Below are positions 17,806 through 27,043 of a DNA stretch of 64,000 nt, one piece after another. A model generated the notes under the pieces. That model did no database searches. It was given only the letters and a program-made list of their open reading frames with translations, and had not been told where the DNA came from. Both the position numbers and the translations under genes were made by a program. Positions within the stretch are counted from its first letter, which is position 1; every line of letters starts with the position of its first letter. This stretch comes from Fibrobacter sp. UWB2. Lineage in GTDB: Bacteria > Fibrobacterota > Fibrobacteria > Fibrobacterales > Fibrobacteraceae. Location of the stretch: assembly GCF_002210425.1 (NCBI RefSeq), contig NZ_MWQK01000001.1:372001-436000 (forward strand), in the 5' to 3' direction.

Positions 17806-18338
17806 TCCTGCCTGTATGCAGGATCGTTTTCATTAATAATATTGATGACGGCCTTGTCGCCTGCGATATCGTTCAAACGAGCCCAACGCTCGCAGATTCT
17901 AAGCTTAATCGCATAGGCGTAGACGTGCTTGATGGTCCCCTCGCCTACACCGGCAAGGCTATCCACAAGCCAAAAACGGGCGCGGTCGATATCCTGTTCC
18001 TTTTCAAGCGGATTTGACTTCATGAACGCGTCCTGGATCATCTTCGCAAAGGTGACGTCATAACCAGAGAATGAACGTTCCGCAAAACGCACTTCAGGGC
18101 CCCACGCCTGGGCGCGGAGCCTTCCTGAAACATTTCTCATCTGGGTTTCGCGGGACTGGTATTCCCGAACAAATTCATCATCGCTCTCTTCGCCCGCTAA
18201 GAGGGCGTCGAGCGCTTCGAGTTCTGGGGCATCCAGCACACCTTCGCAACGGCCACGGAACTCGGCCATGCTAAGGGGCGGAACGTCGCCCAGTTCTAGC
18301 ATCGGAAGCGATGCCATCAAATATGCTGGACTGCTCAT
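17802..18338 (-). CDS. DUF2764 family protein of bacterial V-ATPase operons
   Basis: A 178-residue protein starting SSPAYLMASLPMLELGDVPPLSMAEF, the typical opening of the DUF2764 family. Genes of this family sit between E and A in V-ATPase operons of Chlamydiae and Bacteroidetes, as here. No biochemical role is established to my knowledge; because those operons lack an obvious subunit C, it may replace part of the stator/stalk connection. The N-terminal YLMASLPML resembles the start of AC39-type subunits. It is 9 bases downstream of E and overlaps A by four bases. Confidence 0.85.
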   Translation of the reverse strand: MSSPAYLMASLPMLELGDVPPLSMAEFRGRCEGVLDAPELEALDALLAGEESDDEFVREYQSRETQMRNVSGRLRAQAWGPEVRFAERSFSGYDVTFAKMIQDAFMKSNPLEKEQDIDRARFWLVDSLAGVGEGTIKHVYAYAIKLRICERWARLNDIAGDKAVINIINENDPAYRQE

Positions 18339-18347
18339 TGGACCGCC

Positions 18348-18950
18348 TTATTTGCCCTGGGCGGCCTTGTTTACAATCTTTGCAAGTTGCGGTCTGAGCA
18401 AGGCAGAAAGAGATTCCGCCATTGCCTGTTCTGTAAATTCGTGGCTGACCTTGCCGCCATCAAGCTTAACGCGGAAACCAAACTTGACGCCCTTGTCGCT
18501 TTCGACCTTGACGCCAGCCTTGAGCTGCTTGGCAAACTCGCCCATCACAAAGCTCGTGAGGGCCTTGGCATCGGCTTCGGAGAAGTTGATTTCGATGTCG
18601 GAGGTGTAGCTCTTTGCAACCGTAAGGAGCATGTTCTTCACGGTCGATTCATCAAGTGACTTGTCAATCTGGAGGCTGAGAAGATCAAGAATCATCTTTT
18701 CGAGGTTCTTGCCCACCGAGAGGAGCAAATCGCGAGCGGACTGTTCCAAAGTGCGTTCGCTGCGTTCTGTAAATGCTTGTGCTTCCTTATCGGCGTTTTC
18801 GAGTTTTGCTTTGGCTTCGTCTTCGGCAGCCCTGACAATTTCGGCCGCCTTGTCCTTTGCCTTAGAAATAATATCTGCTGCTGCGAGTTCTGCCTTTTCG
18901 ACAGCATCCTTCTGGATGCGTTCCATAAGGGCTTGCAAATCTTCTGCCAT
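18348..18950 (-). CDS. V-type ATPase subunit E (peripheral stalk)
   Basis: The 200-residue protein has a long N-terminal helix with heptads (QALMERIQKDAVEKAELAAA, then KAKDKAAEIVRAAEDEAKAK), the peripheral-stalk part, and a globular C-terminal domain that binds the head. It is the first gene of the operon; GGAGATTTAA precedes the ATG. The operon contains no recognisable separate G, C or F gene. Confidence 0.9.
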   Translation of the reverse strand: MAEDLQALMERIQKDAVEKAELAAADIISKAKDKAAEIVRAAEDEAKAKLENADKEAQAFTERSERTLEQSARDLLLSVGKNLEKMILDLLSLQIDKSLDESTVKNMLLTVAKSYTSDIEINFSEADAKALTSFVMGEFAKQLKAGVKVESDKGVKFGFRVKLDGGKVSHEFTEQAMAESLSALLRPQLAKIVNKAAQGK

Positions 18951-19232
18951 TTAAATCTCCAAATTGAACCAAAACACCCCTTTCAAGGGCATTTTTATTA
19001 AACACAGAAAAGAATATACTAGGAAAATTTGGAAAAAGACAAGAAAATCGACAAAAAATTGCGAAAATATTGTTTACTTACACAAATGGAGGATAAAAAG
19101 ACCAAAAGGAGCGACAAAAGGCGTAAAACATCGACAGAAAATGGAAAGCGCTTTACAAAATTGGAAAGAAACGATAAATCTATTCAAAAAGACTTTTTCA
19201 AAAACAAGCAATTAACAACTAGGAAGTTTTTC

Positions 19233-19238
19233 TATATT
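19233..19238 (+). promoter_or_regulatory. Probable aspS -10 in the divergent ATPase/aspS region
   Basis: The 321-base gap 18951-19271 separates the divergent V-ATPase and aspS genes. TATATT at 19233-19238 would start an aspS transcript near 19245 with a short leader that includes AAGGA before the ATG. The rest of the gap is A-rich; the open frame covering it upstream of aspS has atypical Lys-rich content and I do not consider it coding. Confidence 0.45.
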
Positions 19239-19271
19239 TCACCGCGAAAAATTATCTTCAAGGATACAACC

Positions 19272-21065
19272 ATGAAACGTACACATAACTGCGGCCAGCT
19301 TCGCAAGGAAGATGTTGGCCAGACCGTAACACTCGCCGGTTGGGTGGATCGCCGCCGTGACCATGGTGGTGTGATTTTCGTTGACCTCCGCGACAAGTAT
19401 GGCAAGACCCAGATCGTTTTCAATCCGGATTACAATGCCGATGTTTTGAAGACTGCCGAACAGCTCCGTAACGAATACGTTATTTACGTGACTGGTAAGG
19501 TCTACGCCCGCGAAGAAGGCAACACGAACGAAAAGCTCGCTACGGGTGAAATCGAAGTCAAGGCCGACAAGCTCGAAATCTTGAACGCCGCCCTCACTTC
19601 TCCGCTCGCCATTAACGACCCGAACGAAGAATGCAAGGAAAACGACGACCTTCGCTTGCAGTACCGCTATTTGGACCTCCGCCGTCCGTGGATCCAGAAG
19701 AAGCTCCTCCTCAAGAGCCGCTTCCTCAAGGCCGTGTACGACTTCTTCTATTCTAACGGTTTTGAAAACATTGAAACTCCGTGCCTTTGCAAGTCCACTC
19801 CGGAAGGCGCACGTGACTACCTCGTGCCGTCCCGCGTGAACCCGGGCAAGTTCTACGCCCTTCCGCAGTCTCCGCAGCAGTACAAGCAGCTCTTGATGAT
19901 TGCAGGCATGGACCGCTACTTCCAGATCGCCAAGTGCTTCCGCGACGAAGACCTCCGCGCTGACCGTCAGCCGGAATTCACACAGATCGACGTTGAAATG
20001 TCCTTCGTCAACCAGGACGAAGTCATGGAAATGTTCGACAAGTTCGTGACTGAAGTTTTGGGCAAGGTTTGGAACTTCGAGCCGCCGCGCCACATCCGCC
20101 GTATGAAGTGGGCAGAAGCTATGCTCAAGTACGGTTCCGACAAGCCGGACCTCCGCTTCGACCTCGAAATCCACGATGTGTCTGAAATCGGTGCAAAGTC
20201 CAACTTTGGCGTGTTCAAGAACTGCGTTGCCGCTGGTGGCAAGATCCGCGGTATCGCTGCTAAGGGTTGCGTTGACTTTACTCGTAAGCAGATTGACGAA
20301 CTCACCGCTTACGTTGCCAAGTACGGTTCCAAGGGCCTCGTGTGGATGCGCGTCAAGGAAAATGACGAAGTTGAAACTCAGGTCGGCAAGTTCTTTACGA
20401 CCGAACAACTTAACGAACTCCGCGACGCTGTTGGCGCCAAGTGCGGCGACATGATGTTCTTCATCGCCGGTCCGGAAAAGATTGCAGCTACGGCTATGGG
20501 TCAGCTCCGCTTGGAAGTTGCCCGTATCAAGGGTCTCCGCGATCCGAAGAAGCGTGAATTTGTGTGGATCACCGAATTCCCGATGTTCGAATACAGCGAC
20601 ACCGAAGGCCGCTACATGGCTATGCACCACCCGTTCACGAACCCGCTTCCGGAACATTTGGACATGATGCTCGGTGGCAACCTCAAGGATTGCAACGCTG
20701 AAGCTTATGACCTTGTTCTTAACGGTGTGGAAATCGGCGGTGGTTCTATCCGTATTCACAACCCGGAAGTTCAGGAAAAGGTGTTCCGCTTGCTCGGTCT
20801 CTCCGAAGAACAGGTGAAGACCAAGTTCGGCTTCTTCGTCGATGCATTCAAGTACGGCGCTCCTCCGCACGGTGGTCTCGCCTTCGGTCTCGACCGCGTT
20901 GTCGCTACCATGGAAGGTGAAGAATCTATCCGTGACTACATCGCGTTCCCGAAGAACACGAGCGCTTCTAGCCCGATGGACCAGTGCCCGAGTGAAGTGG
21001 ACCTCCAGCAGTTGCAGGACATCCACATCTCCGTGCAGATGCCTAAGGGTGTAGATAAGAAGTAA
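19272..21065 (+). CDS. aspS: Aspartyl-tRNA synthetase
   Basis: The 597-residue class II synthetase has the N-terminal OB-fold anticodon-binding domain (TVTLAGWVDRRRDHGGVIFV), motif 2 in FRDEDLRADRQPEFTQID, the bacterial GAD insertion domain (about residues 300-420), and motif 3 in GLAFGLDRVVATM. The length and insertion indicate the bacterial type. The start is ATG 19272 (MKRTHNCGQL), which aligns with the family and has AAGGA upstream; an in-frame ATG at 19029 would prepend 81 Lys-rich residues and is rejected. It ends before a palindromic repeat and a terminator. Confidence 0.96.
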   Translation: MKRTHNCGQLRKEDVGQTVTLAGWVDRRRDHGGVIFVDLRDKYGKTQIVFNPDYNADVLKTAEQLRNEYVIYVTGKVYAREEGNTNEKLATGEIEVKADKLEILNAALTSPLAINDPNEECKENDDLRLQYRYLDLRRPWIQKKLLLKSRFLKAVYDFFYSNGFENIETPCLCKSTPEGARDYLVPSRVNPGKFYALPQSPQQYKQLLMIAGMDRYFQIAKCFRDEDLRADRQPEFTQIDVEMSFVNQDEVMEMFDKFVTEVLGKVWNFEPPRHIRRMKWAEAMLKYGSDKPDLRFDLEIHDVSEIGAKSNFGVFKNCVAAGGKIRGIAAKGCVDFTRKQIDELTAYVAKYGSKGLVWMRVKENDEVETQVGKFFTTEQLNELRDAVGAKCGDMMFFIAGPEKIAATAMGQLRLEVARIKGLRDPKKREFVWITEFPMFEYSDTEGRYMAMHHPFTNPLPEHLDMMLGGNLKDCNAEAYDLVLNGVEIGGGSIRIHNPEVQEKVFRLLGLSEEQVKTKFGFFVDAFKYGAPPHGGLAFGLDRVVATMEGEESIRDYIAFPKNTSASSPMDQCPSEVDLQQLQDIHISVQMPKGVDKK

Positions 21066-21070
21066 AAGGT

Positions 21071-21096
21071 GATTCCCGGTCAAGCCGGGAATGACA
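21071..21096 (+). repeat. Dispersed palindromic repeat
   Basis: GATTCCCGG-TCAA-GCCGGGAATGACA starts six bases after the aspS stop. It ends in ATGACA like the other palindromes in this window. Confidence 0.7.
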
Positions 21097-21110
21097 CGTT
21101 CGCGACTTTA

Positions 21111-21138
21111 AAAAGGACGGGTTGAAGCCCGTCCTTTT
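21111..21138. terminator. Terminator between convergent aspS and the polysaccharide locus
   Basis: AAAAGGACGGG (21111-21121) pairs with CCCGTCCTTTT (21128-21138), followed by further T. Both strands can form a T-tailed hairpin. Confidence 0.85.
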
Positions 21139-21149
21139 TTTATATACTG

Positions 21150-21174
21150 ATTCCGGCACGGAGGCCGGAATGAC
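21150..21174 (+). repeat. Dispersed palindromic repeat
   Basis: TTCCGG-CACGGAGG-CCGGAATGACA is a second unit 50 bases after the first, and a partial copy (GGCGGGAATGACA) follows at 21194-21206. Confidence 0.65.
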
Positions 21175-21208
21175 AATGGCACAATGGCACTATGGCGGGA
21201 ATGACATT

Positions 21209-23149
21209 TTACTTAGACTTTAAGACTGTCTTGTTGAAGGCTTCGGGGGTGGTGAATGTCGGCACGATTTTGTGCAATGCGGCAATGGCCTTCTGGTCGT
21301 CATTGGCCTGCGCGGCATTCTTGAGGTCCCACAGCTGGTTGATGAAAGAGCTCAAGTCAATCTGGATTTGCTTGCCGATGTAGATGAGCTTGTTCTTAGT
21401 CTTTTGCAAGCCTTCCTCGCCCATCAAAAGTTCCTCGAGCAGCTTTTCACCCGGGCGGAGCCCCGTAAACTTGATTTCGACATCCTTATACGGCACCTTG
21501 CCGTACATGCGGATGAGGTTTTCGGCCAAAGTAACAATCTTGACCGGCTGGCCCATGTCAAGCACAAAGATTTCACCGCCATGGGCAAAGCTTGCTGCCT
21601 CAAGCACAAGGTTCACCGCTTCCGGAATCGTCATGAAGTAGCGGATAATGTCCGGGTGCGTCACGGTCACGGGCTTGCCCTGTTCGATTTGGCGTTTGAA
21701 CAGCGGAATCACGGAGCCATTTGAACCGAGGACATTACCAAAGCGCGTCGTTACAAATTCAGTCTTGCAATCCTTCTGTTGTGCAAAGAACTGCACAATC
21801 ATTTCGCAGCAACGCTTTGATGCGCCCATGACGTTTGTCGGGTTCACAGCCTTGTCGGTACTGATCATCACGAACTTGTTCACTCCGTTAATAAGCGAAA
21901 GCGTTGCCATGTTGAACGTTCCGATGACGTTGTTCTTGATGGCTTCCATCGGGTTGCTTTCCATCAAGGGGACGTGCTTGTGCGCGGCAGCATGGAACAC
22001 AACATTCGGCTTGTACTTCTTGAAAATCTGGTTCATGCGGAAGTAGTCACGAACGCTTGCAATAATCGTCACCAGATTCAGGTCCTTGCCGTACTCCATC
22101 ACAAGTTCTTGCTGGATATCGTAGGCGTTGTTTTCGTAAATATCGACAATGATGACCTGGGCGGGCTTGTATTTTGCAATCTGGCGGACAAGTTCACTAC
22201 CGATAGAGCCGCCACCACCCGAAACCAAGCAGACCTTATTTTCGATAAACTCACGAATTTCGGTGTTATCAAACTTGATCGGGTCACGGCCCAAAAGGTC
22301 TTCGACCTTAATGTCACGGATTTGCGAAATGTAGTTCGACTTCTGCGTTTCAGAGACATCTTGCAGGCTACCCACAAACGGCAAAACCTTCACCGGGAGC
22401 CGAGTCTTTCCGCACAGGTCAAGAATCGTCGCACGGTCTTTGGGCGGGCAACTCGGGATGGCAAAAATAATCTGCTCGATGCGTTCGAGGCGCGCAATTT
22501 TTTCGATATCGCTTGTACCGCCAGCGACAAGCACATCATGGAAATACTTGCCAATCTTGTAGCGGTCATCATCGATCAAGCAAACCGGGTAAATATTGAA
22601 CGTTTCGGCAGCGCCAACGGCACCATGTTCTTTGGGGGACTGCAGGCGCTTAATTTCTTCGAGCAAAACGCGTGTAGCCTCGCCTGCGCCAATAATCATG
22701 GTACGGACCATTTTACCTTCACGGAGACCCGTATTCACAAGGGAGATAAACGTCCCCTTGAACAGGTAGCGGAACATGCACACGCCAATTACGGCCACCA
22801 CAGCGGTCACAATGGTAAAGCCTATGTACAGGCTACCCTGGATGATGTAAAAGAGCCATGCCGCGATGATAAATCCACCAAGGACGCCCTTGATGCAGCA
22901 CAGATAATCACGCACGTTAAAATAGCGCCACAGCTTATTGTACGCGCCAAAAAAGAGGAGGCTTGCAAAGCACGAAAAAGTGCTGAGTATCAAGAACGAA
23001 ATCAGGACTCCCCTATCGATACGGTCTGCAAACACGGGCAACGGGACATTGACGATGAGCCCCGCCACAAAGACGATGAACGCGTCTACCAAAGCAAGCA
23101 AGCGCTTGCGGAGTCTAAAGTTGACAAACAGCTGTTTGTAGTTAACCAT
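21209..23149 (-). CDS. PglF/CapD-like membrane-bound UDP-sugar 4,6-dehydratase
   Basis: A 646-residue protein with four N-terminal membrane helices (LLALVDAFIVFVAGLIV onward), a first Rossmann-like domain, and a C-terminal SDR domain with VCLVSGGGGSIGSELVRQI and STDKAVNPTNVMGASKR; the Met in place of the usual Tyr is characteristic of this dehydratase family. The probable reaction is UDP-GlcNAc to UDP-4-keto-6-deoxy sugar, the first step toward bacillosamine-type amino sugars, which the PglE- and PglD-like genes at 39197-41740 would continue. ATG 23149 (MVNYKQLF) is chosen because GGGGTGG precedes it. It is the last gene of the leftward locus. Confidence 0.88.
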   Translation of the reverse strand: MVNYKQLFVNFRLRKRLLALVDAFIVFVAGLIVNVPLPVFADRIDRGVLISFLILSTFSCFASLLFFGAYNKLWRYFNVRDYLCCIKGVLGGFIIAAWLFYIIQGSLYIGFTIVTAVVAVIGVCMFRYLFKGTFISLVNTGLREGKMVRTMIIGAGEATRVLLEEIKRLQSPKEHGAVGAAETFNIYPVCLIDDDRYKIGKYFHDVLVAGGTSDIEKIARLERIEQIIFAIPSCPPKDRATILDLCGKTRLPVKVLPFVGSLQDVSETQKSNYISQIRDIKVEDLLGRDPIKFDNTEIREFIENKVCLVSGGGGSIGSELVRQIAKYKPAQVIIVDIYENNAYDIQQELVMEYGKDLNLVTIIASVRDYFRMNQIFKKYKPNVVFHAAAHKHVPLMESNPMEAIKNNVIGTFNMATLSLINGVNKFVMISTDKAVNPTNVMGASKRCCEMIVQFFAQQKDCKTEFVTTRFGNVLGSNGSVIPLFKRQIEQGKPVTVTHPDIIRYFMTIPEAVNLVLEAASFAHGGEIFVLDMGQPVKIVTLAENLIRMYGKVPYKDVEIKFTGLRPGEKLLEELLMGEEGLQKTKNKLIYIGKQIQIDLSSFINQLWDLKNAAQANDDQKAIAALHKIVPTFTTPEAFNKTVLKSK

Positions 23150-23159
23150 AATTCCACCC

Positions 23160-24659
23160 CTACATAACAAATGAAATCCGGACATTCGCATACGGATTGT
23201 CAAAGAACCCGTATTCACCCATGAATGCTACCCGTGAACCTCTATAACTGATTAGCAACGCCAAGGAGTACTGGAGAGGCGCTCCGTGAACGAATTTTTT
23301 GCGCACCGTCTTGTACGGATCATCGATGTCGCTACCTTTATCGATACCTTTCCAAAGCCACTTGTTGTGAATGCCCAGGAATATGTTGGACACCCCGCCC
23401 ATATCGAGCTCGCCGTAAACCGTCCAGTCAATCGCTAGACTGTTCGGGCCGTTCGGATTGCCGAGAGGCTTGCCCAGGTGCGCCATCTGCGCCTGAGCGG
23501 TATCGTAATGGCAATAGGTATAAGGTTCCACGCGTGCAATTTCTGCGATGGAGCCCAGTTGCAACAGGCGCTTGCCGACGTACATATCGTAAGCGAACTG
23601 GGTACCAAACATGGCTGCCCAGCGGTTGTTGCTGTACTCGTTTTCGTAAACGGCCATTGGCGATTCCATATCGTCCAAGAAGAATTCGCCGTAAAAGCGC
23701 ACCTTGCTAAACAGGCGGTAATTGAGGTCCAGCGCAAGAGCCCCGTTGTTGACGCGTTCGGAATAATTCCCCTTTTCAATAAACAGAGGCACAATAGGCG
23801 TAAAAAGCCAGGGTTTGTTCTCGTTATAAAGAATCTGGATTTCGCTCATGCCGATGGTCAAGTTCCCAAGAGCGAGCTCGTAGCGGTGAGCGTAAAGGTT
23901 TCTGTCGTTCAGGTTTTCCTTGCTGTAGCTCCAGCTGTTCACGCGCAAGTCCGCATAAGCGCTAAACACGCGGAACGGGCCAAAAGAGAACTCCAGATTG
24001 AGCATGTTGTAGGGCAAGGCAAACTGGTTTAGCGATAAGTTGTTGTAATAGCCCGGGCCCCAATGCAAAACATCACGGGCAAGAGAAAGACGCATCCAGG
24101 AATAATTAAAGCCGATATGCGCACGGTAACGGGCATAGCTGACGTAATCAGCACCGGCGTTGCCGCTTTCGGTCTGCACGTCAAAGACTTCACCGTCAAA
24201 GCTTTTGGGCTTCTTGGCCGAATGGCGTTCGGCGTAAATCCTAGCATCCAAATCAAAATCGACGGAATCGGCGTAACCGCGCAAATAAAGGCCACCATCA
24301 ACGCCCGGCCAGATTGTATCGCCAAGAGCGCGACCTCCGCGGTAATCTAACCCAAGAACAATCGATGTCGCCAGAGCAAAACGATGGGCGTCTTTGCCCG
24401 AGCCAATAGAATCGGCGTAGTAAATAAGCGCATTACCTTCTTTATCCGCAAAATCACGAACAAAGTTGTAATTGCGGTGCGGGTAGGTAAAGAACTGACG
24501 ATTTTCGCCAACCGTCTGACGGTGGTATTCCATCAACATCGGGGCGTAGTCCAGCTGGCGTAAGTTGCGGTTGCGTTCGGCGCCTACGACAGATTGAGCA
24601 AGCGCGGACTGCGCTACAACCAAAACCGCAAGCAAAGCCAAATACAAATACCGAACCAT
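23160..24659 (-). CDS. Wzi-like capsule assembly outer-membrane protein
   Basis: The 499-residue protein begins with a signal peptide (YLYLALLAVLVVAQSALAQS). The mature part is barrel-like and includes the Wzi-family segment LARDVLHWGPGYYNNLSLNQ, then FYGEFFLDDMESP and a C-terminal strand ending in aromatic/hydrophobic residues (NVRISFVM). It lies between the Wzc-like kinase and the PglF-like gene, a natural place for a protein that anchors the exported polysaccharide on the cell surface. It is a distant paralogue of the protein at 8147-9577. Confidence 0.82.
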   Translation of the reverse strand: MVRYLYLALLAVLVVAQSALAQSVVGAERNRNLRQLDYAPMLMEYHRQTVGENRQFFTYPHRNYNFVRDFADKEGNALIYYADSIGSGKDAHRFALATSIVLGLDYRGGRALGDTIWPGVDGGLYLRGYADSVDFDLDARIYAERHSAKKPKSFDGEVFDVQTESGNAGADYVSYARYRAHIGFNYSWMRLSLARDVLHWGPGYYNNLSLNQFALPYNMLNLEFSFGPFRVFSAYADLRVNSWSYSKENLNDRNLYAHRYELALGNLTIGMSEIQILYNENKPWLFTPIVPLFIEKGNYSERVNNGALALDLNYRLFSKVRFYGEFFLDDMESPMAVYENEYSNNRWAAMFGTQFAYDMYVGKRLLQLGSIAEIARVEPYTYCHYDTAQAQMAHLGKPLGNPNGPNSLAIDWTVYGELDMGGVSNIFLGIHNKWLWKGIDKGSDIDDPYKTVRKKFVHGAPLQYSLALLISYRGSRVAFMGEYGFFDNPYANVRISFVM

Positions 24660-24674
24660 AAAACCAACTCACCC

Positions 24675-26813
24675 TTATTTGCTGTAGTAGCCCTTGCCGT
24701 AATAGCCACCACCATAGTATCCATAACCATAGTAATGACCCGGTTCATATTCGCAATGGTTCATTACAAATGCGCAAGGCTTATCGGCATAGCGGCGCAA
24801 GTTTGCGAGGCTTTCCTTGACCTGGGCGAGCGAGTCCGTACCGTAGTGGACCACCATCAAGGTAAAGTCGACCAGCGGGAATATCAGCTCGGCATCGGTC
24901 ACCATGCTCACCGGAGGCGTATCCACCAGAATCATGTCGAATTCAGACTTCATCTCCTCGAGCAGGTTCTTGAAGGTGTCGCGGCGCAAAAGTTCACTCG
25001 GCGACATCAGGCGCTTGCCCCCGCCCATCACAAAAAGGTTCTGGCAGCGGTTGTCGGACACGGCTTCGTGCCAATCGACCTTCCCGGAAAGCACTTCCGT
25101 CAGCCCCACGTGCTTGGAACTGTGGATCACGCCCTTGCGCATGTCGGCGTCAATCAAGAGCACGCGCTTACCATTCATGGCATAAACGGCGGCAAGGTTC
25201 TTGGAAACAAAAGACTTGCCCACACCCGGCACAAGGCCGCAAATCATGATAACCTTCTGACCTTCGGAAAGCGAGAAGTCAATAGCCGTCTGCAACGTAC
25301 GGAAGGCTTCGCTCGCGGGTTCGTTCGGGGACGATTCCACCAAGGTCATGGCGTTGTGCTTGTTACGCACCACCTTGTTCTTGGATACCGGGATTTTTGC
25401 AAAGACACTCACGTCGGTCGCGTGTTCGAGTTCCTGCGAGCTGCGGACACCGTTTTTCATCATGCGGAGCAAGAAGACGAGGAGCACGCCAAGCATAAAG
25501 GATGCCGCCATCGAGCAGATGAGGATGTTGAGCTTTTTCGGCTTGCTCTGGATAGGTTCGATCTGCGCAAAGTCGACAATGCGCACATTGCCCACCTCGC
25601 CCGCACGCACCACGCGCAACTGCTGGATGTTGTTGAGCATGCTTGTGTACTGCGCATTGTTCACGGCCACATCTTCTTGCAGGCGCAAGACCTCTTGCTG
25701 CGTAATCGGCATCGATTCCGCATTCTTCTTAAGGCGGGAAAGTTCCCTACGCAACTTGGCCTCTTGCTTTACAATCGTAACAACCGCCGGGTGCTCTTCT
25801 TTAAACAGGCGCGTTGCCTCCTGGCGCTGCTGTTCCAACTGGAGCAACTGGCGCTGCAAATCCATCTCTTTGCTCAAGTGGGCCTGCGTCTCCCCCGTCA
25901 TGTCCACCGAACCAATTTGGTGGCGGTAATCGGCAAGGACCTTTTCGGCACTGTCGAGCTTGGACTTGACGCCCGGCAACTGCGATTCCAAAAACTCGAG
26001 AGTCTTTTCGGCCTCGGCGCTACGCATTTCTACATTCTGGCGCACGTAAGTATTGGCAATGGTGTTGAGGATGGAGGCTGCGCGATCTGCATAGCGGTGG
26101 GAATAGGACACACCTATAATGCCGGTCTGCTTGCCTTTTTCGGCCACCTTGAGCGCACTTGCTAGACCACGCACGGCAAGGAGCGTATTCGATTGACCAA
26201 TTGCAAAGCGTTCGCCAACGGTAGCACGCATCAGGTTCACGCGGATGCACAAGGTATCACCCGCATAAGGGGCCTTGAGCAAGTCACCCACCTTACCACC
26301 GACAAGCTTGGTCTCTTCGGGAGTATAGACATCATAGGTATCCGCCCCCGTCACCACGGCAATCCAGCGTTCGGCACGGGCAAGTTCCGGGATTTCGAGG
26401 TAATCGATATCCATACGTCCTTCTTTGTGCAGAAGGCGGTTCATCGCGCTCAGCGGGGCTGCAGAATAGTCCAAGTGTTCCTGGGACACCACGTAACTCA
26501 GCACCATACGGCTCTTGATGAGTTCAATTTCGGCATCGGCTGGGCTTGCGACTTCCAAAAGGGCACCCATCTCGCCCATAGCCTTGCCTGCCTTGTTACC
26601 CTTGACATCGATCTGCAGCAAAGCATCGCTTGTAAACTGCGGACGGATCCACATACCAATCAAAACACCAACGATTGCACCAAAGGCAAGGAAAAGAAGC
26701 AGTAAAAAGCGCCTTTTCCACAGAATAAACAGAGCTTCTAGCAGCGTAATAGTATTTTCCGCCTGCATCTGCTGTGCCCCGACCACAATTGTCTGCTGTT
26801 CGCTTTCGGCCAT
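24675..26813 (-). CDS. Wzc-like polysaccharide co-polymerase with BY-kinase domain
   Basis: A 712-residue inner-membrane protein. Helix 1 (FLLLLFLAFGAIVGVLIGMW) is followed by a Wzz domain, a long periplasmic coiled coil (about residues 260-390), helix 2 (LNILICSMAASFMLGVLLVF) and a cytoplasmic kinase domain with Walker A GLVPGVGKSFVSKNL, Walker A' VLLIDADMRKG and Walker B ILVDTPP. The end is a tyrosine cluster (GHYYGYGYYGGGYYGKGYYSK, 21 residues with many Tyr) that such kinases autophosphorylate to control chain length. ATG 26813 (MAESEQQ) is preferred over 26825, as GGAGACATTC precedes it. No Wza-type exporter gene is in the window. Confidence 0.9.
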   Translation of the reverse strand: MAESEQQTIVVGAQQMQAENTITLLEALFILWKRRFLLLLFLAFGAIVGVLIGMWIRPQFTSDALLQIDVKGNKAGKAMGEMGALLEVASPADAEIELIKSRMVLSYVVSQEHLDYSAAPLSAMNRLLHKEGRMDIDYLEIPELARAERWIAVVTGADTYDVYTPEETKLVGGKVGDLLKAPYAGDTLCIRVNLMRATVGERFAIGQSNTLLAVRGLASALKVAEKGKQTGIIGVSYSHRYADRAASILNTIANTYVRQNVEMRSAEAEKTLEFLESQLPGVKSKLDSAEKVLADYRHQIGSVDMTGETQAHLSKEMDLQRQLLQLEQQRQEATRLFKEEHPAVVTIVKQEAKLRRELSRLKKNAESMPITQQEVLRLQEDVAVNNAQYTSMLNNIQQLRVVRAGEVGNVRIVDFAQIEPIQSKPKKLNILICSMAASFMLGVLLVFLLRMMKNGVRSSQELEHATDVSVFAKIPVSKNKVVRNKHNAMTLVESSPNEPASEAFRTLQTAIDFSLSEGQKVIMICGLVPGVGKSFVSKNLAAVYAMNGKRVLLIDADMRKGVIHSSKHVGLTEVLSGKVDWHEAVSDNRCQNLFVMGGGKRLMSPSELLRRDTFKNLLEEMKSEFDMILVDTPPVSMVTDAELIFPLVDFTLMVVHYGTDSLAQVKESLANLRRYADKPCAFVMNHCEYEPGHYYGYGYYGGGYYGKGYYSK

Positions 26814-26920
26814 GAATGTCTCCAAAAATTTGCAAAACCAATTTGTAAAAAAATATAGTAAAAATTATTTAAAACTTACGGAGAATGTAAGAAATGAGGA
26901 TAATTGGGATAGTGTGGAGA

Positions 26921-26950
26921 AAAAAATGTCCTGCGGGTAGCAGGACATTT
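26921..26950 (-). terminator. Terminator downstream of rhuM
   Basis: AAATGTCCTG (26924-26933) and CAGGACATTT (26941-26950) form a perfect 10-bp stem. On the minus strand it ends in a T-run, separating rhuM from the Wzc-like gene. Confidence 0.8.
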
Positions 26951-26981
26951 CACTTTCATTTTTCGCTTTTCAGAAACGATT

Positions 26982-27043
26982 CTAGAACTTTCGCCAGACC
27001 ATCTTGTTGACGATGCCGGTGTAGCTCTCGCGGCACGAAGTTT
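26982..27043 (-). pseudogene. Possible 3' remnant of an interrupted gene
   Basis: Directly after the rhuM stop, another minus-strand frame reads TSCRESYTGIVNKMVWRKF and then TAG at 26984-26982. The composition is protein-like and the frame differs from rhuM. It could be the tail of a polysaccharide gene displaced when rhuM arrived. I cannot identify a family, and 20 codons is too short to be certain. Confidence 0.2.

Noticed and set aside
19239-21083. 614-codon minus-strand open frame antisense to aspS
   Set aside because: It mirrors the aspS frame, has no recognisable motif and no ribosome binding site.
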